64,000 bases of DNA from Pseudogulbenkiania sp. MAI-1 (GCF_000527175.1 NZ_AZUR01000001.1:1712501-1776500), one strand, 5' to 3'. Counted from the stretch's first letter, positions 35,889 to 44,532 are shown. Notes: generated by a model from the letters alone, not told the origin. Numbers and translations: made by a program.

Positions 35889-37451
35889 ATGGAATTTAAC
35901 ATAAAAAGCGGTAGCCCGGAAAAACAGCGCGTCGCCTGCGTTATCGTCGGCGTGTTCGAGTCGCGTAAGCTGACTTTCGCCGCAGACCTGCTCGATCGCA
36001 TTTCCAACGGTTTTATCAGCGACGTGATCCGCCGCGGTGACATGGAAGGCAAACTGGGCTCCACCCTCATCCTGCATGCCGTGCCGCATACCTTGTGCGA
36101 CCGGGTGATGCTGGTCGGCTTGGGTAAGGAACGTGATTTTCGTGCCAAGGAATACCGGGAAGCGATTCGCAGTTCGATCCGGGCATTGACCCAGACCTCT
36201 GCCAACGAGGCCGTCAGCTATCTGACCGAGCTGTCGGTCAAGAAACACGATGTCGAGTGGTTGATCGAACAGGCCGCTGTGGTGACGCTCGATACCCTGT
36301 ATCGTTTCGACCGTTTCAAGACCAAGTCGGAAGACAGCCTGCGCGAACCGCGCAAACTGACCCTGGCCGTGCCGCGCCGCAGCGATCTGGTCGACGGCGA
36401 AAAAGGCTTGCAGCGCGGCCAGGCTATCGGCAACGGCATGAGCCTTGCCAAGGACCTGGGTAATCTGCCCGGCAACGTGTGCACCCCGGACTACCTGGCC
36501 CGGCAAGCCGAGGAAATGGCCCGTCAGTTCAAGGTCAATGCCGATATCTATGCTCCGGATGCCATCGAAGCGCTGGGCCTGACCTCGTTCCTGTCGGTGG
36601 CCAAGGGCAGCGAACAGGAAGCCCGCCTCATCGTACTGAACTACCAGGGCGGCAAGCCCGACGAGAAGCCGATCGTGCTGGTCGGCAAGGGCATCACCTT
36701 CGACTCCGGCGGCATCTCGCTCAAGCAGAGCGAAGGCATGGACGAGATGAAGTACGATATGTGCGGGGCGGCGACGGTGTTGGGCGCCTTCCGTGCCGCC
36801 GTCGAAATGCAGCTGCCGCTGAACCTGGTCACCATCGTGCCGACCTGCGAGAACATGCCGTCGGGCGGTGCCAACAAGCCGGGTGATATCATCACGACCA
36901 TGTCCGGCCAGACCGTCGAAATCCTCAATACCGATGCCGAGGGGCGGCTGATCCTGTGTGATGCGCTGACCTTCGCCGAGCGTTTCAACCCGGCACTGGT
37001 CATCGACGTGGCCACGCTGACCGGTGCCTGCGTGATTGCGCTGGGCAACGTGGCGAGCGGCCTCTACAGCAATCAGGACTACCTGGCGCGCGAACTCTTG
37101 GCGGCGGGGGAAGAGGTCGGCGATCGCGCCTGGCACCTGCCGTTGTGGGACGAATATCAGGAGGCGCTGAAGAGCCCGTTCGCCGATATGACCAACACCG
37201 GCGGCCGGCCGGGGGGCAGTGTCACGGCGGCCTGCTTCCTGTCGCGCTTCACCAAGGCTTACGACTGGGCACACATGGATATTGCCGGCACGGCCTGGAA
37301 GAGCGGCAAGGACAAGGGAGCCACCGGCCGCCCGGTGCCGTTGCTGGTGCAGTTCCTGCAGGATCGCGCCGATATCGCCGTCGGCAACGTGGTACGTCGC
37401 GGCAGGCCTCGGCGCGAGGTCCAAGATCTGGTAGACGATGCCGCGGATTGA
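35889..37451 (+). CDS. pepA: Leucyl aminopeptidase PepA
   Basis: Cytosolic M17 di-metal aminopeptidase, also known as a DNA-binding site-specific recombination factor in E. coli. The N-terminal domain is followed by the catalytic core with metal and lysine residues in VGKGITFDSGGISLK and the signature NTDAEGRLILCDAL. At 520 residues it is somewhat longer than usual. The conserved end (PVPLLVQFLQDRA) is followed by about 22 extra, arginine-rich residues (IAVGNVVRRGRPRREVQD...). The stop overlaps holC by 14 bases. Confidence 0.95.
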   Translation: MEFNIKSGSPEKQRVACVIVGVFESRKLTFAADLLDRISNGFISDVIRRGDMEGKLGSTLILHAVPHTLCDRVMLVGLGKERDFRAKEYREAIRSSIRALTQTSANEAVSYLTELSVKKHDVEWLIEQAAVVTLDTLYRFDRFKTKSEDSLREPRKLTLAVPRRSDLVDGEKGLQRGQAIGNGMSLAKDLGNLPGNVCTPDYLARQAEEMARQFKVNADIYAPDAIEALGLTSFLSVAKGSEQEARLIVLNYQGGKPDEKPIVLVGKGITFDSGGISLKQSEGMDEMKYDMCGAATVLGAFRAAVEMQLPLNLVTIVPTCENMPSGGANKPGDIITTMSGQTVEILNTDAEGRLILCDALTFAERFNPALVIDVATLTGACVIALGNVASGLYSNQDYLARELLAAGEEVGDRAWHLPLWDEYQEALKSPFADMTNTGGRPGGSVTAACFLSRFTKAYDWAHMDIAGTAWKSGKDKGATGRPVPLLVQFLQDRADIAVGNVVRRGRPRREVQDLVDDAAD

Positions 37452-37860
37452 TTTTTACACCAAGGTAGCCGACCCTCAGGCGTTTGCCTGCCGGTTGGCC
37501 CAAACGGTGTTTCGCAAGGGCGAGCGCCTGTTGGTCTGGTTGGCTGACGAAGGCCAGCTGGCGGGCTTCAGCGCTCGCCTGTGGAGCATCGCGGATACCC
37601 AGTTCGTGCCGCACTGCCGGCTCGATGCCGACGAGGCACCGGAGACGCCGATATGGCTCACTACCCGGCTGCCTGCCGAGTTGCAGCACGCGGTGCTGCT
37701 GAATCTGGGACCGTCGCTGCCGGAGCACCCCGAGCACTTTGGCCGTATCCTGGAAATCGTCGGGTGCGACGAGGCATCGTTGGCCACGGCACGGGAGCGT
37801 TTCCGCTTTTACCGTTCGGCGGCGTATGAGATCGAACATCACGATATGAGTCACCTCTGA
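37438..37860 (+). CDS. holC: DNA polymerase III chi subunit HolC
   Basis: 140 residues, starts MPRIDFYTKVADPQAFACRLA. The chi subunit links the clamp loader to single-strand binding protein during replication. Conserved features: RLLVWLADEGQLAGFSARLWS and the W/F pocket for the SSB tail, with WLTTRLPAEL in the middle and FRFYRSAAYEIEHHDM at the end. It overlaps pepA and is followed after one base by the acidic protein. Confidence 0.92.
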   Translation: MPRIDFYTKVADPQAFACRLAQTVFRKGERLLVWLADEGQLAGFSARLWSIADTQFVPHCRLDADEAPETPIWLTTRLPAELQHAVLLNLGPSLPEHPEHFGRILEIVGCDEASLATARERFRFYRSAAYEIEHHDMSHL

Positions 37861-37861
37861 G

Positions 37862-39664
37862 ATGAATCCTTCGCAAAAAGCACCGCTGCCGGCCGGGCTG
37901 GAACTCCCGGTGTTGACCGACGTGGTCGAAGAGGCCGCCTTGCCCGTCCTGTCCGAAGAGCTGCCATTCGAACTCCCCGACTTCGATTTTTCCAGCGAGC
38001 TCGATGAAATGGCCACGGCCTTGCCGGACGATGGCGGCGCCGTCGAACTGGATATCCCCGCCGAGCTGCCACTGGAGGACGTGCTGGATATAGGGCCGGC
38101 GCCAAGGGCGGCCGAGCCGGCCGTGGATTTCTCCAACCTGCCGTCGCTCGACCTGGAGGTGGCGTCGCTGGACGAACTGGCGCTGGACGAGGTGCTGCCT
38201 GAGTTGACTCGGAATGCGCCTCCGCCGGTGGCGCACGCCCTGTCATCAGGAGGGGAGCTGCGGGACGAGTCGTTCGAGTTTGTATTGACCCCTGCCGGCT
38301 CTGATGCGGCTGCTGTAGCGAGCGGGCCGTCTGAACCGGCTCAGGCGCCAGACGACAGCTTCGCTATTCCCGAGCTGACCATGGAATGGGTAGAACCCAC
38401 CGTGGCGGCCGAGGAGGAGCTGGTCGGGACGGCGCCGTCGGCGCCGGTCGAATTGCAGGACACCGAACCGGCTCAGGTGCCAGACGACAGTTTCGCCATT
38501 CCCGAGCTGACCATGGAATGGGCGGAGCCCGGTGTTTCGGTCGAGGCGGAGGAAGTGGTGATGGCGCTGCCGGAGCCGGTTGAGCCTCCTTCGCCGGCCG
38601 GAGAGCTGCCATCTTTGGCTGAGGGCGACGCTGTGGTGGTCGAGAGCAACATCGTTGTTCCCGAACCATGGGCAGGCGCGATTTCTGAGCTGGATACTGA
38701 GCTCGTCGACGAGTTGGCCGAACCGCTCACCAGCACCCTCCAGGGTGGATCCTACGGGGAACCTGAGGCTGCCGCTGTTTCGGTCGATATGCAGGCCGAG
38801 AGTGACGGTGTGGTAACTCCTGAAGCCGAGGAGACCGTCCGGGCTGCCCCGGCGATGCAGCGTATCGATATCGAGAGTCTGCCTACCGGCGTCCTGGGGG
38901 GCGGAGTCGGCCCCGAACCAGAGGCGGGGGGCATTCACGACCAGCTTTCCTGGGGGTATGGTCGTGATGCGGACGAGTCACCGGAAGCCATCGCCGCCGC
39001 CTTGTCCGAGTTGGAAGCCTTGCTCGAGCCTGCGTCCGAAGCGATTCAGCCTGAGCCGGCTGTCTTGGTAGCTTCCGAGTCGGTAGTGGGTGAGGAACTG
39101 CCTGGGACGGATGTGTCGCCCCTGGTCCTCGACGCTGATGCTGTGGGTGACGTCGGTGAGCCGATACTATCCGGCGAGTCCGATGATGGCAGTGAACCGG
39201 CTCAGCCTGAGAGCATCGCCATCGGTCCCGAGTTTCTGTCTCCAGCAACTACGATGGAACAGGCTGCCCCTGTGCATGTCGAGAGGGCTGGCGAGATTGC
39301 TGCCGCCGTGCCGGAGGCAGTGCCCAGCATTGGCTTGCCGGAGCCATTGCTCGCGAGTGCCATGCCGGCTGCGGCGGTGACAGGGGGGCCGAGCGGGCCG
39401 GAGGGGGGCAAGGCGCAGTCCTGTGCCGTGGTGGACGAGCAGGCCCTGATCGATTCGCTGACCCAGAAGATCCTGCCGCGGATGAAGGTCGAACTGTCGC
39501 TGTGGTTGCAGGACGCGCTGGAGATGCAGGCAAGACAGATGCTGTCCGGTGTCATGCATCAGTTGAAAGAGGATTACGAGATGCTGTTCAACGAGACGCT
39601 GCGCGAGAGTCTGCGTCAGGCCATCAGCGAAATCGGCCGCGACGAGCGCGAAGGAGAATCGTGA
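37862..39664 (+). CDS. Large acidic repeat-containing protein behind holC
   Basis: 600 residues, strongly acidic, rich in Glu, Ala, Pro and Val, without signal peptide or membrane segment, so probably disordered and cytoplasmic. A 44-residue unit (QxPDDSFAIPELTMEWxEP) occurs twice between residues 158 and 225. The only folded-looking part is the C-terminal 80 residues (VVDEQALIDSLTQKILPRMK, then LWLQDALEMQARQMLSGVMHQ and ETLRESLRQAISEIG), predicted amphipathic helices. The gene sits one base after holC and overlaps the cobalamin adenosyltransferase by one base. I do not recognise the family with confidence; similar acidic proteins may follow holC in other betaproteobacteria. Confidence 0.75.
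   Translation: MNPSQKAPLPAGLELPVLTDVVEEAALPVLSEELPFELPDFDFSSELDEMATALPDDGGAVELDIPAELPLEDVLDIGPAPRAAEPAVDFSNLPSLDLEVASLDELALDEVLPELTRNAPPPVAHALSSGGELRDESFEFVLTPAGSDAAAVASGPSEPAQAPDDSFAIPELTMEWVEPTVAAEEELVGTAPSAPVELQDTEPAQVPDDSFAIPELTMEWAEPGVSVEAEEVVMALPEPVEPPSPAGELPSLAEGDAVVVESNIVVPEPWAGAISELDTELVDELAEPLTSTLQGGSYGEPEAAAVSVDMQAESDGVVTPEAEETVRAAPAMQRIDIESLPTGVLGGGVGPEPEAGGIHDQLSWGYGRDADESPEAIAAALSELEALLEPASEAIQPEPAVLVASESVVGEELPGTDVSPLVLDADAVGDVGEPILSGESDDGSEPAQPESIAIGPEFLSPATTMEQAAPVHVERAGEIAAAVPEAVPSIGLPEPLLASAMPAAAVTGGPSGPEGGKAQSCAVVDEQALIDSLTQKILPRMKVELSLWLQDALEMQARQMLSGVMHQLKEDYEMLFNETLRESLRQAISEIGRDEREGES
38333..38390 (+). repeat. Direct repeat, copy 1, inside the acidic protein gene
   Basis: 58-bp segment starting GAACCGGCTCAG and ending ATGGAATGGG. 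The second copy starts 132 bp later and differs at three positions, two of them synonymous. It encodes EPAQAPDDSFAIPELTMEW. Confidence 0.9.
38465..38522 (+). repeat. Direct repeat, copy 2, inside the acidic protein gene
   Basis: Second copy of the 58-bp repeat, in frame, encoding EPAQVPDDSFAIPELTMEW. The near identity at DNA level indicates recent duplication or gene conversion. Confidence 0.9.
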
Positions 39665-40224
39665 TGGGGCACCGGCTGTCGCGTATCGTCACCCGCACGG
39701 GCGACGATGGAACGACCGGCCTAGGTGACGGCAGCCGGGTCGGCAAGGATGCCGCTCGTATCGCCGCCATGGGCGATGTGGACGAATTGAACAGCGTGAT
39801 CGGCGTGCTGTTGGCCGAAGCGCTGCCCCCTGACGTGAAGGTGTGGCTGAACGAAGTGCAGCATGTGCTGTTCGACCTCGGCTCGGAATTGGCCGTGCCC
39901 GGCTACCAGGCCCTGCAGCCCGCCCAAGTGCAGGCATTGGAAGAAAAGGTGGCGGAGATGAATACCGCCCTGCCTATGCTCAAGGAGTTCATTCTTCCCG
40001 GTGGTTCGCGTCCTGCCGCGCTCGCGCACCAGGCTCGTTCGGTCTGCCGGCGGGCGGAACGGACGGTGGTGGCGTTGGGCCGGGACGAGGACGTTTCGAA
40101 AACAGCCCGGCAGTATCTCAACCGCCTGTCCGACGCTCTGTTCGTATTGGCGCGTCATCTGAACCGCGTTGAGGGACAGCCCGATGTACTGTGGCAGCCG
40201 CGTCGGCATGAAGCCGATCAGTGA
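39664..40224 (+). CDS. Cob(I)yrinic acid a,c-diamide adenosyltransferase, PduO type
   Basis: ATP:cob(I)alamin adenosyltransferase of 186 residues that makes adenosylcobalamin. Family motifs: TRTGDDGTTGLGDGSRVGKD (ATP-binding N-terminus), GDVDELNSVIG, FILPGGSRPAALAHQARSVCRRAER and YLNRLSDALFVLARHLNR. The start ATG shares its first base with the stop of the acidic protein (TGATG); the frame extends upstream but only within that gene. No other cobalamin gene is nearby. Confidence 0.93.
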   Translation: MGHRLSRIVTRTGDDGTTGLGDGSRVGKDAARIAAMGDVDELNSVIGVLLAEALPPDVKVWLNEVQHVLFDLGSELAVPGYQALQPAQVQALEEKVAEMNTALPMLKEFILPGGSRPAALAHQARSVCRRAERTVVALGRDEDVSKTARQYLNRLSDALFVLARHLNRVEGQPDVLWQPRRHEADQ

Positions 40225-40449
40225 GTCTTGTCTTGAACAGTGGATGCGGCCGCAAGGCCGCTGGATCGTTGACAAACCCCTTTTGCGAAGCGGAAGGGGT
40301 TTGTCATGTAAACAGGAAGGCTGCGGGCTCAATAAGGCAACAGGAGCGGCCCGGCTTTGCCGGGTCCGGTGGAATCGGAACAGAGTACTTTGTCGGCAGC
40401 CTGTACGGCCGCAAGGCCGTTTTGCTTTTTGCAAAGGGCGTGTACCCCA
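40225..40449 (+). other. Intergenic region with a series of hairpins
   Basis: 225 bp containing four inverted repeats: GCGGCC-GCAA-GGCCGC (40246-40261), a long stem at 40271-40305, CCCGGC-TTT-GCCGGG (40350-40364), and ACGGCC-GCAA-GGCCGT followed by TTTTG (40405-40423). The first and last share the core GGCCGCAAGGCC. There is no protein gene; they are terminators or leader structure for the nuclease gene. Confidence 0.55.
40271..40305 (+). terminator. Long stem-loop after the adenosyltransferase gene
   Basis: 12-bp perfect stem GACAAACCCCTT / AAGGGGTTTGTC with an 11-base loop. No T-run of note follows (ATGTAAAC), so it is a strong hairpin but not a textbook intrinsic terminator on this strand. 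Confidence 0.5.
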
Positions 40450-41025
40450 ATGAAAGTGAATCAGCGGCAAGTCGGCGCTCTCAAGACCCTGTTTTCGGGT
40501 GTCTCGACGGCTAAAAAGCTGATCGCGGCCAGCACGCTGCTGTTGGCGGCTGGTGCCTACTTCACCCATGCCAATGGCGGAGAAGGCGGAGACATCAGTG
40601 GCATCGTGGTCGGCGTGGCCGATGGCGATACGATTACCGTCCTGGACGCGGCGCAGCAGCAGCACAAGATCCGCTTCGCCTTCATCGACGCACCGGAAAA
40701 GGCCCAACCGTACGGGCAACGTGCCAAGCAGAGCCTGTCTGAACGTGTTTATCGTCAGTCGGTGAAAGTGGACGTGATCGAGAAAGACCGCTATGGGCGG
40801 GTCGTCGGACGGGTTTGGCAAGGGGCGACCGACGTCAATCTGGCGCAGCTCAAGGACGGTTACGCGTGGCATTACCGCTTTTATGCCAGCAAGAGCCAGT
40901 CGGCCGGGGATTTCTCGAGCTATGAGGCCGCCGAGCAGCGGGCACGTGAGCAGCAACTGGGCCTGTGGGCAGGGGGTAATCCCCAGCCGCCGTGGGAGTT
41001 CCGGCGACGCAAGCGAGAGAACTGA
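40450..41025 (+). CDS. Thermonuclease (SNase-like) family protein
   Basis: 191 residues. An N-terminal hydrophobic segment (LIAASTLLLAAGAYFTHA, about residues 19-36) acts as a signal or anchor and directs it to the periplasm. The SNase domain has VVGVADGDTITVLD, KIRFAFIDAPEKAQPYG with the catalytic-region arginine and Asp, and EKDRYGRVVGRVW. It should cleave DNA or RNA with calcium. ATG at 40450 (MKVNQRQVG) is chosen as the start; the upstream frame contains the hairpin region. Confidence 0.87.
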   Translation: MKVNQRQVGALKTLFSGVSTAKKLIAASTLLLAAGAYFTHANGGEGGDISGIVVGVADGDTITVLDAAQQQHKIRFAFIDAPEKAQPYGQRAKQSLSERVYRQSVKVDVIEKDRYGRVVGRVWQGATDVNLAQLKDGYAWHYRFYASKSQSAGDFSSYEAAEQRAREQQLGLWAGGNPQPPWEFRRRKREN

Positions 41026-41056
41026 TGCCCCCGGTCGAGCCGCAAGTGGCTCTTGA

Positions 41057-41899
41057 TCATGGGATCATGCCCAGGGCTCCGCGCGTCACTCCGCTAACGT
41101 TCGGCCAGTGCTGCTCCAGCCATTCCAGCATCCTCTCTGCGACCTTTTCCCAGTGGCTGTCCAGCATCATCATGTGCCCCATGTGCGGCAAGATCTCGGC
41201 GCTGCAGTCCAGTCGGTCGGCGGTCGCCACGACGTCGGCGGCGGAGATCAGATGGTCGCCGGCCGCCCCCAATACCAGGGCCGGTAACGGCGGCAGCGGA
41301 CGGATGAACAGCGGGTTGACCAGCGTCATGTCCATGATGGCGCGCTGGCTCTCCTGCTGGGCCCGGCGGGCCATCAGGGCGACGACTTCTTCGCTGGCGG
41401 TTGCTGAAAACAGCATGTCACGCAACTCGGTCCAGTCGGGCCGGTGCATGCCGTTTTGATACAGGTTCAGCGCGAGCAACTGCGACGGTGCCTGGGCCAA
41501 CAGGCGCAAGGAGGAGCCGGCCAGACCGTGCGGGGGAACGGAGGCCAGCAACACGGCGCCGGGCAGGGTGTGCAGCGTGAGATACTGCTGCAACACGAAG
41601 CCACCCATCGAGTGACCAATGACGATGGGGGTGTGGCCGATCTGGCGGATGACGGCAGACAGGTTGCGTACGTAGTCATCGATGCTGATGCCGGACAGAT
41701 AGTCGTGCCCGCTGCTCTCCCCGTGCCCTTCCAGGCTCAGCGCCCAGCAATCGTAGCCCCGTTCGGCAAACCAGGGCAGGAAGTGTTGCTGCCAGCACCA
41801 CGCGGCGGTGAAGGCGCCATGGACGAACAAAAGGGGCGGCGCGTCGAGCGCCACCCCTCTGGCCGCCTCGTGAATCAACTCGAGACGGGGGTGCTTCAT
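41057..41899 (-). CDS. Alpha/beta hydrolase
   Basis: 280-residue alpha/beta-hydrolase fold protein. Oxyanion segment LLFVHGAFTAAWCW, nucleophile elbow VIGHSMGGFV (GxSxG, serine in HSMGG), acid in VLGAAGDHLISA and catalytic histidine in LPHMGHMMML. No lid or signal peptide; the substrate is unknown (esterase, lactonase or C-C hydrolase are all possible). The ATG overlaps the PhoH stop by four bases (ATGA), so it is the last gene of that operon. Confidence 0.88.
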   Translation of the reverse strand: MKHPRLELIHEAARGVALDAPPLLFVHGAFTAAWCWQQHFLPWFAERGYDCWALSLEGHGESSGHDYLSGISIDDYVRNLSAVIRQIGHTPIVIGHSMGGFVLQQYLTLHTLPGAVLLASVPPHGLAGSSLRLLAQAPSQLLALNLYQNGMHRPDWTELRDMLFSATASEEVVALMARRAQQESQRAIMDMTLVNPLFIRPLPPLPALVLGAAGDHLISAADVVATADRLDCSAEILPHMGHMMMLDSHWEKVAERMLEWLEQHWPNVSGVTRGALGMIP

Positions 41900-43299
41900 A
41901 GCACTTCGGCGGCAAAATCGGCCAGCCGCGAACGCTCGCCGCGCTGCAGCGTGATATGGCCGGAGTGATCCCAGCCCTTGAAGCGGTCGACGACGTAGGT
42001 GAGGCCGGAGCTGCCCTCGGTCAGGTAGGGCGTGTCGATCTGCGAGATGTTGCCGAGGCAGACCACCTTGGTGCCGGGGCCGGCGCGGGTGATCAGCGTC
42101 TTCATCTGCTTGGGCGTGAGGTTCTGCGCCTCGTCGATGATCAGGTACTTGTTGAGGAAGGTACGGCCGCGCATGAAGTTGAGGCTCTTCACCTTGATGC
42201 GCGAGCGGATCAAGTCGCGGGTGGCGGCGCGTCCCCAGTCCCCGCCGTCGTCGTCGCTCTTGTTGAGCACGTCCAGGTTGTCCTCCAGCGCGCCCATCCA
42301 CGGAGTCATCTTTTCTTCCTCGGTGCCGGGCAGGAAGCCGATGTCCTCGCCGACCGGCACAGTGACCCGGGTCATGATGATTTCCGAGTAGAGCTTCTGT
42401 TCCAGCGTCATGGCGAGCCCCGCCGCCAGCGTCAGCAGGGTCTTGCCGGTGCCGGCCTGGCCCAGCAGGGTGATGAAGTCGATGTCCGGATTCATCAGCA
42501 GGTTGAGGGCGAAGTTCTGCTCGCGGTTGCGCGCCACGATGCCCCAGACGTTGTTCTTCTGATGGCTGAAGTCCTTCAGCGTTTCGAGGATGGCGGTCTT
42601 GCCTTCGATCTTGGTGACCATGGCCAATAGCGGCTGCTCACCGCTCTGCCAGACCAGCTGGTTGACGTGCATGTCGGGCACGTCCGGGCCCTTGATCTGA
42701 TAATAGCGGCGGTCGTGTTCCTGCCACGAGCGCAGGTCTTCGCTGTTGCGGTCCCAGAACACGGCGTCGATCTCGCGCGCACCGGTGTACAGCAGGTCGG
42801 TGTCTTCCAACACCTTGTCGTTGAAGTAGTCTTCCGCATCCAGCGCCAGTGCACGGGCCTTGATGCGCATGTTGATGTCCTTGGACACCAGGATGACGGG
42901 GCGCTCCGGATGCAGTTCCTTGAGCGCCATGACGATGCCGAGAATCTGGTTGTCGGCTTTGCCGACCGGCAGCGAGGTGGGCAGGACGCTGTTGATGGCC
43001 TGGGTCTGCAGGATGAGCTTGCCGGAGGCCGCGTCCTTGCTTGGGCCGGAGAGCGGGATGCCCGCGTCGATACGGCCATCGGTGCTGCTGACGATTTCGT
43101 TCAGGAAGCGGCTGGCCTGGCGGGCGTTGCGCGCCACTTCGGACATGCCGGTCTTGTGATTGTCGAGCTCTTCCAGGGTGATGATGGGGATGAAGATATC
43201 ATGCTCTTCGAAGCGGAAGAGGCAGGTCGGGTCGTGCAGCAGTACATTCGTGTCCAGCACAAACAGCTTGGCGATTCTGCTTTTCCTGTGGCTTGTCAT
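41896..43299 (-). CDS. PhoH family protein with N-terminal PIN domain (PhoH2)
   Basis: 467 residues. PIN ribonuclease domain at the N-terminus (FVLDTNVLLHDP, ITLEELDNHKTG, with several acidic residues) fused to a PhoH ATPase: Walker A LLGQAGTGKTLLTLAAGL and Walker B FLNKYLIIDEAQNLTPKQMKTL. PhoH2 proteins are ATP-dependent RNA helicase/RNases; in some bacteria they pair with a small antitoxin-like gene, which is not seen here. Confidence 0.93.
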   Translation of the reverse strand: MTSHRKSRIAKLFVLDTNVLLHDPTCLFRFEEHDIFIPIITLEELDNHKTGMSEVARNARQASRFLNEIVSSTDGRIDAGIPLSGPSKDAASGKLILQTQAINSVLPTSLPVGKADNQILGIVMALKELHPERPVILVSKDINMRIKARALALDAEDYFNDKVLEDTDLLYTGAREIDAVFWDRNSEDLRSWQEHDRRYYQIKGPDVPDMHVNQLVWQSGEQPLLAMVTKIEGKTAILETLKDFSHQKNNVWGIVARNREQNFALNLLMNPDIDFITLLGQAGTGKTLLTLAAGLAMTLEQKLYSEIIMTRVTVPVGEDIGFLPGTEEEKMTPWMGALEDNLDVLNKSDDDGGDWGRAATRDLIRSRIKVKSLNFMRGRTFLNKYLIIDEAQNLTPKQMKTLITRAGPGTKVVCLGNISQIDTPYLTEGSSGLTYVVDRFKGWDHSGHITLQRGERSRLADFAAEVL

Positions 43300-43354
43300 G
43301 ATGAGTCCCCTTGTCTGCGCAGTGCCCGGCCGGGGATGCCGGGCAGGGCTGCGC

Positions 43355-43807
43355 TCAAAGCGTCTTGACGAACGCCAGCACTTCTTCGGCGTGGCCCGGC
43401 ACCTTCACGCCGCGCCATTCCCGCGCCACCGTACCTTGCGCGTCGATGACGAAAGTGCTGCGCTCTATCCCCCTTACCTGTTTGCCATACATGTTCTTCA
43501 TTTTGATGACACCGAAGCCGTTGCAGGCCGTTTCTTCCTTGTCCGCCAGTAGCTCGAACGGCAACTCCAGCTTGGCCTTGAAGTTTTCGTGGGACTTGAG
43601 GCTGTCGCGCGAGATGCCGACCACTTCCGCTCCGGCGGCGGTGAATTCGGCGTAGAGATCGCGGAACGCCATCGATTCGTTGGTGCAGCCGGGCGTGTTG
43701 TCCTTGGGGTAGAAGTAGATGACCAGTGGTTTTCTGGCTTCGTTCGATACGAAAGTCTTGCCGGAGGTGGCAGGGAGGGTGAAATCGGGGCAGCGTTCGC
43801 CTTGCAT
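43355..43807 (-). CDS. bcp: Thiol peroxidase Bcp (peroxiredoxin Q family)
   Basis: 150-residue peroxiredoxin that reduces hydroperoxides using thioredoxin. The peroxidatic site is YPKDNTPGCTNESMAF, with the conserved P-x3-(T)x-C arrangement (Cys41). The usual second cysteine five residues on is methionine here; another cysteine in DKEETACNGFGV lies near the alpha-3 helix, as in the Xanthomonas-type Bcp. Nearby trxB supplies the thioredoxin system. Confidence 0.92.
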   Translation of the reverse strand: MQGERCPDFTLPATSGKTFVSNEARKPLVIYFYPKDNTPGCTNESMAFRDLYAEFTAAGAEVVGISRDSLKSHENFKAKLELPFELLADKEETACNGFGVIKMKNMYGKQVRGIERSTFVIDAQGTVAREWRGVKVPGHAEEVLAFVKTL

Positions 43808-43899
43808 GCGTAGCTCCTGGGTAGGGTGTGATAACGTGGGCCCGCCCTTTTCTTCAAGACTAGCGGAAACCCATGACAGTGGTAAAGAGGTATCGGGTA

Positions 43900-44529
43900 T
43901 TACGGTTGGAGCAGCGATGGCCGGCGCAATAGCACCATCAAGGCGCCGCTGCCGCCCTGGCGCTCGTCCGCTTCGCAGAAGGCCAGCACCTCGGGGTGAT
44001 GCTTGAGCCAGCTGCGCACCATGCGCTTGAGCACCGGCTCACCCCGTGAGCCGAAGCCCTTGCCGTGGATGATGCGTACGCACTGTCCACGCGAGCGGGC
44101 ACGGTGCAGGAACAGCGTCAGCCTATCCTGGGCCTGGTAGCGGTCGAGGCCGTGCAGATCCAGCTCGGCCACCACCGGCCAGTGCCCGCCGCGCAGGCGC
44201 CTGAGGGTGGTGGCGGGCATGCCGGAACGGGCAAAATGCCGGTCGAGCTCGGCCGGTTCGAACCAGCCGACGGCAGAGGCGAGCAGTGCCGCTTCCAGCT
44301 CCGGCGGCAACGGCGTTTGCCGGTCCGGCTTGCGCGGGCGCGGGCTGGGCTTGGGGCTGTACGGCGGGACGCGATTGCCGTCCTTGAGCGGGCGAACGTC
44401 GCCAAACAGCGCGCGGAAGTCCGGTTCCGCTTCGGGTGGCTTGGCGGGCTTGGCCGAAGGCAAAACAGGCAAGGCGCTCCGCCTTGCCTGTTTGCGAATA
44501 CCCTTCAGCTGATCCTTGAAGGGCTTCAA
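43900..44529 (-). CDS. Smr-domain protein
   Basis: 209 residues. A basic, proline-rich N-terminal half is followed by a C-terminal Smr (MutS2-type) domain with the LDLHGLDRYQAQDRLTLFL and VRIIHGKGFGSRGEPVL motifs (D-L-H-G and H-G-K-G), which carry nicking endonuclease activity in characterised relatives. It is three bases downstream of trxB and so in the same transcript. Confidence 0.9.
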   Translation of the reverse strand: MKPFKDQLKGIRKQARRSALPVLPSAKPAKPPEAEPDFRALFGDVRPLKDGNRVPPYSPKPSPRPRKPDRQTPLPPELEAALLASAVGWFEPAELDRHFARSGMPATTLRRLRGGHWPVVAELDLHGLDRYQAQDRLTLFLHRARSRGQCVRIIHGKGFGSRGEPVLKRMVRSWLKHHPEVLAFCEADERQGGSGALMVLLRRPSLLQP

Positions 44530-44532
44530 GGC

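Noticed and set aside
37430..37455. Frameshift in pepA explaining its C-terminal extension
   Set aside because: No direct evidence in the sequence; holC starts normally and the overlap is compatible with coupled translation.
38326..38335. GCCGTCTGAA, the core of the Neisseria DNA-uptake sequence
   Set aside because: Noted as a single occurrence, inside a coding region whose codons explain it (GPSE), and not arranged as an inverted pair in a terminator; chance is enough.
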